Shown piece by piece: positions 19,425 to 28,052 of a DNA stretch of 64,000 nt. A program made the position numbers and the translations under genes. Where the stretch lies: NCBI RefSeq assembly GCF_018613065.1, contig NZ_JAGGQW010000035.1, positions 236,974 through 300,973 on the forward strand, written 5' to 3'. How positions within the stretch are numbered: position 1 is the first letter of the stretch; every line of letters starts with the position of its first letter. Origin of the DNA: Bacillus sp. ISL-7 (GTDB lineage Bacteria; Bacillota; Bacilli; Bacillales_B; DSM-18226). The notes beneath the pieces were generated by a model that did not search any database, was not told the origin of the DNA, and worked only from the letters and a program-made list of their open reading frames with translations.

Positions 19425-20354
19425 ATGAAAGTAGTCAACAATATCGCTGAATTAATCGGAGATACACCATTAGTGAAACTAAATCGATTAGCACCAAAGG
19501 ACGGGGCCTCGGTTTATTTAAAACTGGAGTACTTTAATCCCAGCAAGAGCGTTAAAGACCGGGCAGCTTTTAATATGATTATCGAAGCAGAAAAGGCTGG
19601 AAAATTAACAGCAGGTTCAACGATTATTGAGCCGACCAGTGGAAATACAGGGATTGGCCTTGCCATGAATGCTGCTGCTCGCGGCTATAAATCGATTATC
19701 GTGATGCCCGATACGATGACACAAGAACGAATCAGCATCCTAAGGGCATACGGGGCTGAGGTTGTCCTTACACCTGGGGCTGAAAAAATGCCAGGAGCCA
19801 TCCAAAAAGCACTTGAATTAGCAAGTGAGATTCCAAATAGTTTTGTCCCTATGCAATTTGAAAATCACGCAAATTCAGATGCGCACCGCTTCACTACTGC
19901 TGTTGAAATTATCAAAGCGATGAAGGAAATCGGTAAACCGCTGGCAGCTTTTGTCGCAACAGCTGGAACTGGAGGAACCATCACTGGCACAGGGGAAACA
20001 TTAAAAGAGCATTATGAAAATTTATCGGTCCATGTTGTCGAACCGAAAGGCTCGCCTGTTTTATCAGGCGGAAAACCAGGTAAACACAAGCTGGTTGGGA
20101 CAAGCCCAGGTTTTATCCCAGTTATTCTTAATCAAAATGTCTATGATGAAATCCATCAAATCAATGATGAAGATGCCTATGATATCGCACGTCGGTTGGC
20201 TGTCGAAGAAGGAATTCTAGTCGGACCATCCTCTGGCGGTGCTTGCTTCGCCGCATTAGAAGTTGCCAGACGGTTAACTCCAGATGATGTGGTCGTTTGT
20301 ATTGCATGTGATACGGGGGAACGATACTTATCCAGTGATTTGTTTCAATATTAA
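19425..20354 (+). CDS. cysK: Cysteine synthase (O-acetylserine sulfhydrylase)
   Basis: 309-aa fold-type II PLP enzyme making L-cysteine from O-acetylserine and sulfide. PLP lysine is K44 in KSVKDRAAF; TSGNTGIGLA at 71-80 binds the phosphate loop; GTGGTITGTGE binds the cofactor phosphate. Position between thpR and dat corresponds to the second B. subtilis cysteine synthase YtkP rather than the main cysK, so the symbol is given by function. GGAAGG lies seven bases before the ATG. Substrate could also be O-phosphoserine or cystathionine pathway intermediates. Confidence 0.9.
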   Translation: MKVVNNIAELIGDTPLVKLNRLAPKDGASVYLKLEYFNPSKSVKDRAAFNMIIEAEKAGKLTAGSTIIEPTSGNTGIGLAMNAAARGYKSIIVMPDTMTQERISILRAYGAEVVLTPGAEKMPGAIQKALELASEIPNSFVPMQFENHANSDAHRFTTAVEIIKAMKEIGKPLAAFVATAGTGGTITGTGETLKEHYENLSVHVVEPKGSPVLSGGKPGKHKLVGTSPGFIPVILNQNVYDEIHQINDEDAYDIARRLAVEEGILVGPSSGGACFAALEVARRLTPDDVVVCIACDTGERYLSSDLFQY

Positions 20355-20398
20355 TTAGAAAAGACGTGGACACTCCTGTGTTCACGTCTTTTTTCTAA
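20355..20398. terminator. Bidirectional terminator cysK/dat
   Basis: Long stem TTAGAAAAGACGTG...CACGTCTTTTTTCTAA with an inner ACAC/GTGT extension. It overlaps the dat stop codon and serves both convergent genes. Confidence 0.85.
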
Positions 20399-21267
20399 TT
20401 AAGGGTTTTATCTTTAAGTGCTCCGCATTGTTTTTCAATTTCTTGCTCAAATGCTTCTTGCAGCCTTCGTGTAACAGTGCCTGGTAAACCATCCGCAACT
20501 CTCTTACCATCCACTTCAATAATCGGCATCACCTCTGAAGTAGTACTTGATAGGAATACTTCATCAGCATTGGCCAATTCATCAAGTGTAAATGTTCGTT
20601 CCTTCACCACAATATTATTACTAGTACAAATCTGCAATATTACATCCTTTGTAATCCCTTTTAAAATTAAATTATCCGACGGATGCGTAATAACAAAACC
20701 ATTTTTGACAATATAGATATTCGACGAACTTCCTTCCGTAACATTGCCGTTGCGATGTTGGACCGCCTCAAAGCAACCTTCAACAGCCGCTTTTTGTTTT
20801 GCTAATAGATTGCCAAGCAAATTCAAACTTTTTATGTCACAACGCAGCCAACGAATATCTTCTGTTACGATTGTTTTTACTCCCTTCTTCAAACTTTCCA
20901 AAGGTCTGAGCGCTTCCTTTGTATAAGCTACAAGGCTGGGAGTTATATTTTCCGCCGGAAAAGCATGATTACGGGGTGCGACTCCTCTCGTAATTTGCAT
21001 ATATATGGTCCCTAACTGAAGATTATTTTTTGCAACAAGTTCTTCTAGCAATTTCGTTAATTGCTCCATAGTATAAGGAAGTACAATCCCAATACTATCC
21101 AAGCTTTTCACAAAACGATTCATGTGTTCAGTTCCTGTGAACATTTTTCCGTTGTAGACACGGATAACTTCGTATACACCATCACCAAATTGATAACCGC
21201 GATCTTCCACATCAACCTTTGCTTCTGAACGCTCAATAATTTCCCCATTCAAGATTGCAAATTTCAT
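20395..21267 (-). CDS. dat: D-amino-acid transaminase
   Basis: 290-aa fold-type IV PLP aminotransferase that interconverts D-alanine and D-glutamate, both needed for peptidoglycan. Catalytic lysine K146 in CDIKSLNLL, GYQFGDGVYEV at 25-35, and SSTTSEVMPI near the C-terminus are the family landmarks. AGGGGATATAG lies before the ATG. The length is normal. Transcribed convergently with cysK. Confidence 0.94.
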   Translation of the reverse strand: MKFAILNGEIIERSEAKVDVEDRGYQFGDGVYEVIRVYNGKMFTGTEHMNRFVKSLDSIGIVLPYTMEQLTKLLEELVAKNNLQLGTIYMQITRGVAPRNHAFPAENITPSLVAYTKEALRPLESLKKGVKTIVTEDIRWLRCDIKSLNLLGNLLAKQKAAVEGCFEAVQHRNGNVTEGSSSNIYIVKNGFVITHPSDNLILKGITKDVILQICTSNNIVVKERTFTLDELANADEVFLSSTTSEVMPIIEVDGKRVADGLPGTVTRRLQEAFEQEIEKQCGALKDKTLN

Positions 21268-21685
21268 TCTTCTATATCCCCTTTTTATTTGTTATTCATT
21301 CATGGCCAAATCAAAATAAATCCTGTGTGTCCGTAATCAGGGACTGATTTCTTTTTTCAACTTCACTCATCCAATCAATCTTCGTCAGATGTAAATCCCC
21401 CTATCGTTGATGAACTCACTTCCACCATAACAATATCATTATTGTAAATATTTTATCAATTTTGCTTCAATAAACGTTGTTTTTTTATTATACAAAAAAT
21501 AAATCAACCAATTTAACTAAAAATTCAAATAATTAGTCATAATCCATACATTATCGCCCATAACCTATAGTAAGAGTATGGTAAGGGAGGGCGATAATCC
21601 GAACAATTTTTGTAAATTTTAGATGTTTATTTTGTAAAATTAAGTATATTGGTGGAAATTTTTTGATTTTGTGGTTACAATAAAG

Positions 21686-21704
21686 TTAGATGTATGACAT
21701 CTAA
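21686..21704. promoter_or_regulatory. Perfect dyad upstream of ytzE
   Basis: TTAGATGT-ATG-ACATCTAA is a perfect inverted repeat with a three-base centre. It begins six bases after a TACAAT -10-like box (21676-21681, with TGGAAA 17 bases upstream), as expected for a repressor operator near a transcription start. Confidence 0.5.
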
Positions 21705-21842
21705 GTATCCACATTAATCATCCACAAAAAGGAGATGTCTGCGCGGAAAAGAAAACTACATATTCTTGAAGAGGAATCTTCAAATAGGCTGTCGGTAGCA
21801 GGGTATTGCCATGGGTTTGAAAAAAGGATAGGGAGTGGTTCT

Positions 21843-22064
21843 TTGAAACCTTCAACTAACCGGATGTTAAACCGCATCAAATGTATCTACATGTTTATCC
21901 GCAATAACGGCACTGTTTCTACGCAAGAACTTGTAGAGGAATTTGGTATCACTCCTCGCACCATACAACGAGATTTAAATGTCTTAGCCTATAATGACTT
22001 GGTAATTAGCCCAAGCCGTGGAAAATGGACGACAACACAAAAGAGAGTAAAAATGTCTTCTTAA
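21843..22064 (+). CDS. ytzE: DeoR-type HTH regulator YtzE
   Basis: 73-aa protein that consists of little more than a DeoR helix-turn-helix (STQELVEEFGITPRTIQRDLNVLAYNDLV). The TTG start at 21843 lies seven bases after GGGAG and reproduces the known YtzE N-terminus (MKPSTNRML). The reading frame is open for another 36 codons upstream, but these have no family match. It lacks a sensor domain, so it may act as a constitutive or protein-partnered regulator. About 575 bases of non-coding DNA separate it from dat; these hold a possible promoter and a perfect dyad, nothing else seen. Confidence 0.88.
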   Translation: MKPSTNRMLNRIKCIYMFIRNNGTVSTQELVEEFGITPRTIQRDLNVLAYNDLVISPSRGKWTTTQKRVKMSS

Positions 22065-22094
22065 TAAAAAAATAAATTAGCATAATTTCATAAA

Positions 22095-22125
22095 AAAGCA
22101 CGCGAGCCCATCTCGCGTGCTTTTT
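22095..22125 (+). terminator. Terminator after ytzE
   Basis: Perfect 12-base stem AAAGCACGCGAG / CTCGCGTGCTTT with a five-base loop and trailing T run. Confidence 0.85.
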
Positions 22126-22137
22126 GTTTGTCTAAAA

Positions 22138-22269
22138 TCAATGGTGCTCATGTACTTGGTTCGTGATTTTTTGATATTCCTGTTCACTTAGGATCCCTAG
22201 TTTTCTAAAAACATAGGAATAAATGAAAATCCTCCGTTGCAATCGAGGGGTTACGAACATATTAATCAT
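22138..22269 (-). CDS. Small hypothetical protein (43 aa)
   Basis: Short reading frame with a strong AGGAG site six bases before its ATG. The product begins MINMFVTPRLQRR and ends in a charged segment LSEQEYQKITNQVHEHH. Basic aromatic-rich first half, SHOCT-like LGxLSEQEYQK turn in the second half. I do not recognise the family. It lies between ytzE and an amino-acid permease on the opposite strand and shares the ytzE terminator region. Confidence 0.5.
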   Translation of the reverse strand: MINMFVTPRLQRRIFIYSYVFRKLGILSEQEYQKITNQVHEHH

Positions 22270-22440
22270 CTCCTGCCTTAATTAATTATATTCGCCATTT
22301 CAAACAATGTTTCCTTCAACCAAAAAAAATTCTTATGGATAATATTTTAACCCCATAGCAAGAACACGCTGGGAGGGAGCTGAGCCACTATACTTGTGTA
22401 GAAACAGTAATATGGGTTGATCTAAAATCTTCAACACTAA

Positions 22441-22468
22441 TTGACAGTTTTCAATAGTATGGTAGTAT
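22441..22468 (+). promoter_or_regulatory. Sigma-A promoter of the amino-acid permease
   Basis: TTGACA, 16 bases, then TAGTAT with a TGG extended element. About 65 bases upstream of the permease start; the leader then contains a hairpin (TTAGCGCTT / AAGCG-T-CTAA, 22490-22510). Confidence 0.6.
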
Positions 22469-22536
22469 ATTAATATCAAAAAATACTTTAGCGCTTAAAA
22501 GCGTCTAAGCAAAAAAGATAAGTGGGTAGGAATAAC

Positions 22537-23892
22537 ATGAAAAATAATCATCAGAACTTACAAAAAGGATTATTACCGAGGCATGTCCAGTTTATAGCCT
22601 TAGCTGGTATGATTGGTACGGGGATTTTTAAAGGGAGTTCCGACACTTTGGCGATTGCAGGACCGAGTGTTGTAATTGCTTATTTAATTGGCGGTCTTTT
22701 ACTATTTATCATAATGGCTGCCTTAGGGGAAATGGCGCTTGCTTTTCCAAATTTAAATGTACAGCATTTAGTAAACAAAGCATTTGGATTCCAAGTTTCG
22801 TATATCGTGGGATGGCTTTACTGGATCAACTGGATTCTTGTTACGGTTGTTGAATTATTAGCAGCGGGAAGTTTCCTACAATTTTGGTTTCCTACAATAC
22901 CATTATGGGTGTTAAGTTTCCTTTGCGCAGTTATAATCGTAGGAATTAATTTAACTCAAGTAAAAAATTATGGGGAACTTGAATTTTGGTTTGCTGGAAT
23001 TAAAATCATAGCGCTGATAGCGTTTATTATTTTAGGCTTTTCACTCCTATTAGGAATTATTCCAAGCTCGATCCAGGATCCGCTCGCTAACTACACAGCA
23101 CACGGCGGATTTTTCCCGCACGGAATGGGTGGAACTTTCAGCGCCTTTTTAGTGGTCATGTTTTCGTATGGTGGTGCGGAGTTAATTGGGATCGCTGTTA
23201 CCGAGACAAAGGATGCTGAACGAGTATTGCCAAAGATTATTAAAGGGGCAGTTTGGCGTGTTATTATTTTTTATATATTACCAATACTAATCATTTGTGG
23301 ACTCATGCCTTGGGACAAGGTTACGGGTGCAGACAGTCCCTTCGTTCAGGTCTTCAGTACAACAGGGTTACCCGGAGCAGCACATATTATGAATTTTGTC
23401 CTGCTGACAGCCGTACTGTCCGCTGCAAATTCAGGTATTTATGCGACATCCAGAACGCTGTTTTCTATGGCACAAAGTGGCGTTGCGCCTAGGGGGTTAG
23501 CAAAACTCTCTGCAAAGGGAATTCCATTAACAGGAATAATGCTAACAAGTATATGTATACTAGCAGGTGTTTACCTAGCCTATCTAACACCTAGTGAGGT
23601 AATCGGCTATCTCATGACCATTCCAGGGTTTACAGTCATGCTCCTCTGGATTAGTATTTGTGCTGCACAGTTAAAACTAAGACCACTTTACAAAAGTCAA
23701 CCGGCATTTAACGTAAAATGGTTTCCATATACGACCATCTTCGCCATTGTATCTTTAAGTATTATCTTTATTGGATTTGTGTTTAATCCAAATAATCTAA
23801 TTGGTACGACCGTTAGCTTGGTAACAATTGGCTTTCTAATCATTCTCTCTTTTATTGTTAGACGAAATGGTACGAATGAAATCATCGCTTAA
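22537..23892 (+). CDS. APC-family amino acid permease
   Basis: 451-aa integral membrane protein with about 12 helices and the amino-acid/polyamine/organocation transporter signature (LAGMIGTGIFKGSSDTLAIAGPSVVIAYLIGG split over helix 1-2). Imports an amino acid by proton symport; the substrate cannot be read from sequence, and relatives carry proline, GABA, arginine or threonine. ATG at 22537 follows GTAGG; a GTG at 22522 is possible. A LysR regulator lies convergent downstream. Confidence 0.85.
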   Translation: MKNNHQNLQKGLLPRHVQFIALAGMIGTGIFKGSSDTLAIAGPSVVIAYLIGGLLLFIIMAALGEMALAFPNLNVQHLVNKAFGFQVSYIVGWLYWINWILVTVVELLAAGSFLQFWFPTIPLWVLSFLCAVIIVGINLTQVKNYGELEFWFAGIKIIALIAFIILGFSLLLGIIPSSIQDPLANYTAHGGFFPHGMGGTFSAFLVVMFSYGGAELIGIAVTETKDAERVLPKIIKGAVWRVIIFYILPILIICGLMPWDKVTGADSPFVQVFSTTGLPGAAHIMNFVLLTAVLSAANSGIYATSRTLFSMAQSGVAPRGLAKLSAKGIPLTGIMLTSICILAGVYLAYLTPSEVIGYLMTIPGFTVMLLWISICAAQLKLRPLYKSQPAFNVKWFPYTTIFAIVSLSIIFIGFVFNPNNLIGTTVSLVTIGFLIILSFIVRRNGTNEIIA

Positions 23893-23904
23893 AAAATAAT
23901 ACAG

Positions 23905-23937
23905 AAAAGGCCATCAATTCACTTGCTGGCCTTTTTT
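23905..23937. terminator. Terminator after permease
   Basis: AAAAGGCCA-tcaa / ttgc-TGGCCTTTT stem followed by T run; lies between convergent permease and LysR genes. Confidence 0.75.
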
Positions 23938-23943
23938 GCTTTT

Positions 23944-24828
23944 TCAAAGAGAAAGCTTTGAAAAGTACTCGATCACATACTGACGAAATTCTTGTCCCGC
24001 CTCAGATAAATAACGCCTCTTTGACCAGCCTAACCCAATGGTCCTTTGGCATTTTGGTTCAATGATTCTCAGTTTGTTTGGAAAGGGATTCGTATGATGG
24101 AGCCACGAAATTTCTGGAATAAAAGCAATCCCTAAACCTTGTTTAACTAAATCCCCTATCACCCCCGGCTCATCTCCTTCAAAAGCAATGTTTGGAACAA
24201 ATCCTGCCTTACGACAAAATTCATCTGTTAAGTTTCTAAATCCGAAACCAGCATTCATACCGATAATAGGCTCGTCCTTTACTTCATTAAGAAAAATTTC
24301 TTTTCTCCTTGATAAACGATGTTCTGGGGGAACAATTAAGTAGATTTCTTCAGTCATTAGCGGTTCCCAGACGATATCCGTCCCCTCAATAGGCACGGAT
24401 GAAATACCAAAATCAATCTCCGCCTTTTCCAGCCGGCTTTTCATTGAGGAGGTTGACTCTAGGACTTGTTGAAATTTAATTTCAGGAAAAAGCTTTAAAA
24501 AAGAACTCAATAACTCAGGAAGGACTCTTGGAATACTGACCGCTAAAGTAATTTGCGTTTGCCTTTGATGAGATCTTTCCGCAATTTCTCTTTTCCCTTC
24601 ATTTAATTCTAAAAATATCCGATTCACTCGATCTAAAAAGAGTTTTCCGTAGTCGTTTAACCGGAGCTGTCGATTTTTCCGATCAAATAATGGAACACCC
24701 AAATCTTCCTCTAATCGTGCTATGGTTTTACTTAAAGAGGGTTGGGCAATTTGAAGTTCTTCTGCGGCTTTGGTCATATGCTCAAGTCTGGCAACTGTTT
24801 GAAAATACTGTAATTGTAAAAACTCCAT
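23944..24828 (-). CDS. LysR-family transcriptional regulator
   Basis: 294-aa LysR regulator: N-terminal winged HTH (about residues 18-37, HMTKAAEELQIAQPSLSKTI) and a substrate-binding-like effector domain. The ATG at 24828 is preferred to an adjacent TTG. Divergent from the YhgE-like gene with a 124-base shared intergenic region, the usual arrangement for a LysR protein and its target, so it probably controls that gene (inference). The effector is unknown. Confidence 0.86.
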   Translation of the reverse strand: MEFLQLQYFQTVARLEHMTKAAEELQIAQPSLSKTIARLEEDLGVPLFDRKNRQLRLNDYGKLFLDRVNRIFLELNEGKREIAERSHQRQTQITLAVSIPRVLPELLSSFLKLFPEIKFQQVLESTSSMKSRLEKAEIDFGISSVPIEGTDIVWEPLMTEEIYLIVPPEHRLSRRKEIFLNEVKDEPIIGMNAGFGFRNLTDEFCRKAGFVPNIAFEGDEPGVIGDLVKQGLGIAFIPEISWLHHTNPFPNKLRIIEPKCQRTIGLGWSKRRYLSEAGQEFRQYVIEYFSKLSL

Positions 24829-24952
24829 CAATTATGCCCCCTTATCAATAGCTTGAAAGCTACTAAATAATAACTAATTATATATTATACAATATACGTA
24901 AAAGTATTTATCATTGTGGTTATGTAAAAAACTTAAATGTAAAGGGGTCATT

Positions 24953-26920
24953 ATGAAAGGAATTCACTTAGTATTTAGGGATTTAAAGATGATGTGGCAT
25001 CATAAGCACGGAAGGATTGCCTTAGTGTTCCTATTAATCGTTCCGTTAATTTATTCTGGTTTCTTTCTTGCTGGTTATTGGAATCCCTATGGACGGTTAG
25101 ATCAACTTCCTGTCGCTGTCGTCAATCTAGATCATGGATCGATGATGGATAACAAGTCGATTGAGGCAGGTCAGGAATTTGTCAAAAACTTAAAAGAAAA
25201 CAAGGATCTCAAATTCTATTTCCTCTCTGCAAAGACCGCAAACCAAGGTTTGAAAGACGGGAAATATTATATGGTTCTGACGATTCCAAAAGATTTTTCA
25301 CAAATAGTTAGTACATTAATGGATGAACATCCCGAGCAGGCAAAACTAAATTTTAAAATAAATCCAGGAAAAAACTTTGTTGCCTCACAAATTAGTACGA
25401 CCGCAACGGAAGAAATGAAGACAAAAATAGCAGCTAGCATCACGAAATCCTACGCAGATGGCGTATTTTCAAAGTTTGTTGAATTAGCAGAAGGCTTACG
25501 TGATGCCGGCGATGGTGCTTCAAAAATTAATCAAGGAACAATCGATGCTAAGAATGGAATGATCCAGCTGTCAGATGGTGTCGACCGCTTAAATGATGGT
25601 GCAAAAAAGTTAGAGGATGGAAGTCAGCGGCTTTCAAACGGTCAACAAAAATTGACTCATGGGCTTGCCGGTTTAAAAGAGGGCTCACTAGCACTTTCTA
25701 ATGGCATGGAAAAGCTTTCTGAAGGTCATGCAAGTGTAGAAGTTGGGATGGAACAATTAACAGAAGGCATGCAATCTTTGGCTTTGAATAGTGAAAGGTT
25801 ATCTCAAGGTCAAGCAGGGGTGAAAAACACGACAGATGAATTATCGAAAGCAGTAGAACTATTTTTACAAAATCACCCTGATATGAAAAATGATCCTACC
25901 TTCCAACAAATTGCTGCCATGTCAACCGGCCTATCAAAAGCAGCTGATTCATTGAGAAGTGGTCAAGTCCAACTTGCTCAAGGGGCAAACAAATTAGTTC
26001 AAGGACAAACAAAAGTTCAAGATGGTATGACAAAGCTTGGCGATAAAATGGATGATGCTGCCACCGGGGCAAACAAATTATCTGAGGGAACCGTACAATT
26101 TTCCAATGGTTTCGTTCAATGGAAAAATGGTTTTTCCTCTTTAAATAATGGAATAGTTGATTTAGCAAACGGTGGAAGTAAATTAAATAACGGCACCAAT
26201 CAGTTAGTAGATGGTTTGGATCAATTGAGCGTTGGTTCAGACGAGTTAGCCACAAAATTAAATGATGCTGCTATGCAAACGTCTAGTATCCATAATAATA
26301 ACCAATTAACCTCGATGTTCTCAGAACTTCCGAATTATGGGACTGGAATTACCCCCTATTTTCTATCTTTAGCATTTTATGTAGGTGGAATAATGGCAGC
26401 TAACATCCTTCCATTAGGACGCAGACAAGATCTTAAGGTTAATGGAACAGAGCATTTTATTAATAAACTCGGACTTAAGTACTTAATCGCATTAATACAA
26501 GTGTTATTTGTCGATTTGGTAGTCCTTTTCGGATTCAAAGTACATGTGGTAAGTGTTCCCTTGTTTATTGTATCCAGTGTCATTGTCTCCTTAACCTTCA
26601 TGACGGTCATCCTTATGTTAGTGACATTGTTTGGTGTTGCAGGGAAATTTATGGCTGTCACACTATTGGTTTTACAATTAGCTACATGTGGTGGAACATT
26701 CCCGGGTGAATTGAGTAATCCTATCCTAAGCAAGATCGGTAATGTTTTACCAATTGCCCATTCATTACGGAGCTTTCAAGATGTTATCTCCCTAGGGGAT
26801 TGGTCCCAACTACAACAGCAAATACTAATCTTACTTTTCTACCTAGTAATAGCGGGGGGGATTGGATGGGTGACAAGTCATCTGCAACATTCCAAGACTG
26901 CCGTGGAGACCTCTCATTAA
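24953..26920 (+). CDS. YhgE/Pip-domain membrane protein
   Basis: 655-aa protein: an N-terminal membrane helix (about 19-41), a large extracytoplasmic region and a C-terminal bundle of five to six membrane helices of ABC-2-permease type. The middle region contains many imperfect 7-residue steps such as LSDGVDRL, LNDGAKKL, LSNGQQKL and LSEG, the glycine-spaced repeat typical of YhgE/Pip and related phage-receptor/exporter proteins. ATG at 24953 follows AAAGGGG. Related proteins include the phage receptor Pip and components of type VII secretion. Role here is unknown; divergent LysR regulator. Confidence 0.82.
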   Translation: MKGIHLVFRDLKMMWHHKHGRIALVFLLIVPLIYSGFFLAGYWNPYGRLDQLPVAVVNLDHGSMMDNKSIEAGQEFVKNLKENKDLKFYFLSAKTANQGLKDGKYYMVLTIPKDFSQIVSTLMDEHPEQAKLNFKINPGKNFVASQISTTATEEMKTKIAASITKSYADGVFSKFVELAEGLRDAGDGASKINQGTIDAKNGMIQLSDGVDRLNDGAKKLEDGSQRLSNGQQKLTHGLAGLKEGSLALSNGMEKLSEGHASVEVGMEQLTEGMQSLALNSERLSQGQAGVKNTTDELSKAVELFLQNHPDMKNDPTFQQIAAMSTGLSKAADSLRSGQVQLAQGANKLVQGQTKVQDGMTKLGDKMDDAATGANKLSEGTVQFSNGFVQWKNGFSSLNNGIVDLANGGSKLNNGTNQLVDGLDQLSVGSDELATKLNDAAMQTSSIHNNNQLTSMFSELPNYGTGITPYFLSLAFYVGGIMAANILPLGRRQDLKVNGTEHFINKLGLKYLIALIQVLFVDLVVLFGFKVHVVSVPLFIVSSVIVSLTFMTVILMLVTLFGVAGKFMAVTLLVLQLATCGGTFPGELSNPILSKIGNVLPIAHSLRSFQDVISLGDWSQLQQQILILLFYLVIAGGIGWVTSHLQHSKTAVETSH

Positions 26921-26925
26921 AAACT

Positions 26926-26966
26926 AAAAAAGTGATACCCAAAATTTACATGGGTATCACTTTTTT
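26926..26966. terminator. Bidirectional terminator YhgE/arsR
   Basis: Perfect 16-base stem AAAAAAGTGATACCCA / TGGGTATCACTTTTTT with a nine-base loop, between convergent genes. Confidence 0.9.
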
Positions 26967-27342
26967 ATTCTTTTTTGTCTTCTGGCTTTTCAATTGCCGG
27001 ATGGAGATGTTTGATTTCCTTCACATCCGACTCAACAAATAGCCGAAGTGCTGAGAGCTTATTTTCCCAGAATAACTCAAAATATTGGAGCCAATCCTTT
27101 AGTTCGTTTAAAGGCTCCGGCTCAAGTTTGTACCTTGTTTCCCTGCCGGCTTTCCGTTCCTTAACCAGCCCGGCATCAGCTAATACACGTAAATGCTTGG
27201 ACACAGCGGTTCGGCTTATCGGAAAGTGTTCACTTATCGCCGTGACAGGCATCTCTTCCTTGCTAAGAAGTTTTAACAGCTTTCGCCTTGTTGGATCAGC
27301 GATGGCTTGAAAAACATCATGCTTTGCCGATGAAGCCGCCAT
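26965..27342 (-). CDS. ArsR-family winged-helix regulator
   Basis: 125-aa ArsR/SmtB-type repressor with HTH TAISEHFPISRTAVSKHLRVL. No cysteine pair for metals is present, so it is not a classical metal sensor. The start codon follows directly the stop codon of the SRPBCC gene, so the two are co-translated, as commonly seen for ArsR-AHSA1 pairs (the effector may be a ligand bound by the SRPBCC protein; inference). KLHPAIEKPEDKKE-type charged C-terminal tail. Confidence 0.87.
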   Translation of the reverse strand: MAASSAKHDVFQAIADPTRRKLLKLLSKEEMPVTAISEHFPISRTAVSKHLRVLADAGLVKERKAGRETRYKLEPEPLNELKDWLQYFELFWENKLSALRLFVESDVKEIKHLHPAIEKPEDKKE

Positions 27343-27768
27343 TTATGCCTCAACATATGCTTGCAATTTTTTCACAAGACCTGCCCAGCCCTGATTCATG
27401 TTATCGCGGATCGGAGTATGCGGAGCACCGAATTCTGTAACTTTGTTAGCGTCCCAGCCACCATGGATAAGAGTTAACTCTGTTTTATCATCCAGTTCTT
27501 TTAATTCAAAAGTTAGTGTCCAATCTTTTCCCCAATTAAATGAAAGTTTGTTAGGCGGATCGACATGTGTTACCTTACATGGCGACATACCAAATTGCGC
27601 TGCATTTAAGTGAAATTCATGACCTTCAACTGGTTGAAGGTCATTAGGCATGAACCACGCACCCAGACCTTCTGCTGTAGCTACTGCATCCCATACTTTA
27701 GCAATTGGAGCATTGTAAACGACTGTATACTTTATATCTTCTAATGTTGCCTGTGACTCATTTCCCAT
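27343..27768 (-). CDS. SRPBCC (AHSA1/START-like) domain protein
   Basis: 141-aa protein with the helix-grip SRPBCC fold that holds hydrophobic ligands. Landmarks: APIAKVWDAVATAEGLGAWF near the start and HGGWDANKV near the end, as in AHSA1 proteins. Starts with ATG preceded by AGGCAATT. Partner gene of the downstream ArsR regulator. Substrate unknown. Confidence 0.86.
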   Translation of the reverse strand: MGNESQATLEDIKYTVVYNAPIAKVWDAVATAEGLGAWFMPNDLQPVEGHEFHLNAAQFGMSPCKVTHVDPPNKLSFNWGKDWTLTFELKELDDKTELTLIHGGWDANKVTEFGAPHTPIRDNMNQGWAGLVKKLQAYVEA

Positions 27769-28052
27769 TTTAATTGCCTCCCCGAATTGTGCTGCGATTA
27801 TTACTTCATTACGAAACCATTTGGTTTCACATTAAGACTATATAACACCATTTGGTTGCACGTCAAGCATTTCTTTTTTAAAAGAAAAACGGTGACTTCA
27901 CATTAAGTAAAGTCACCGTAATTTTCATTCAATATACTTTCATCCCATAATTATTACAAATCAAAATATAGGATAAGCAGTAAAATATGCTACTTTTAAT
28001 ATTAATCAATCTGCTAACTTTCCATATTAAAATAAAAATTGGGGTAATAAAT

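Noticed and set aside
25896..26733. Long reverse frames over the YhgE-like gene
   Set aside because: Products of the complementary strand of a repetitive coding region; no ribosome sites and no domains.
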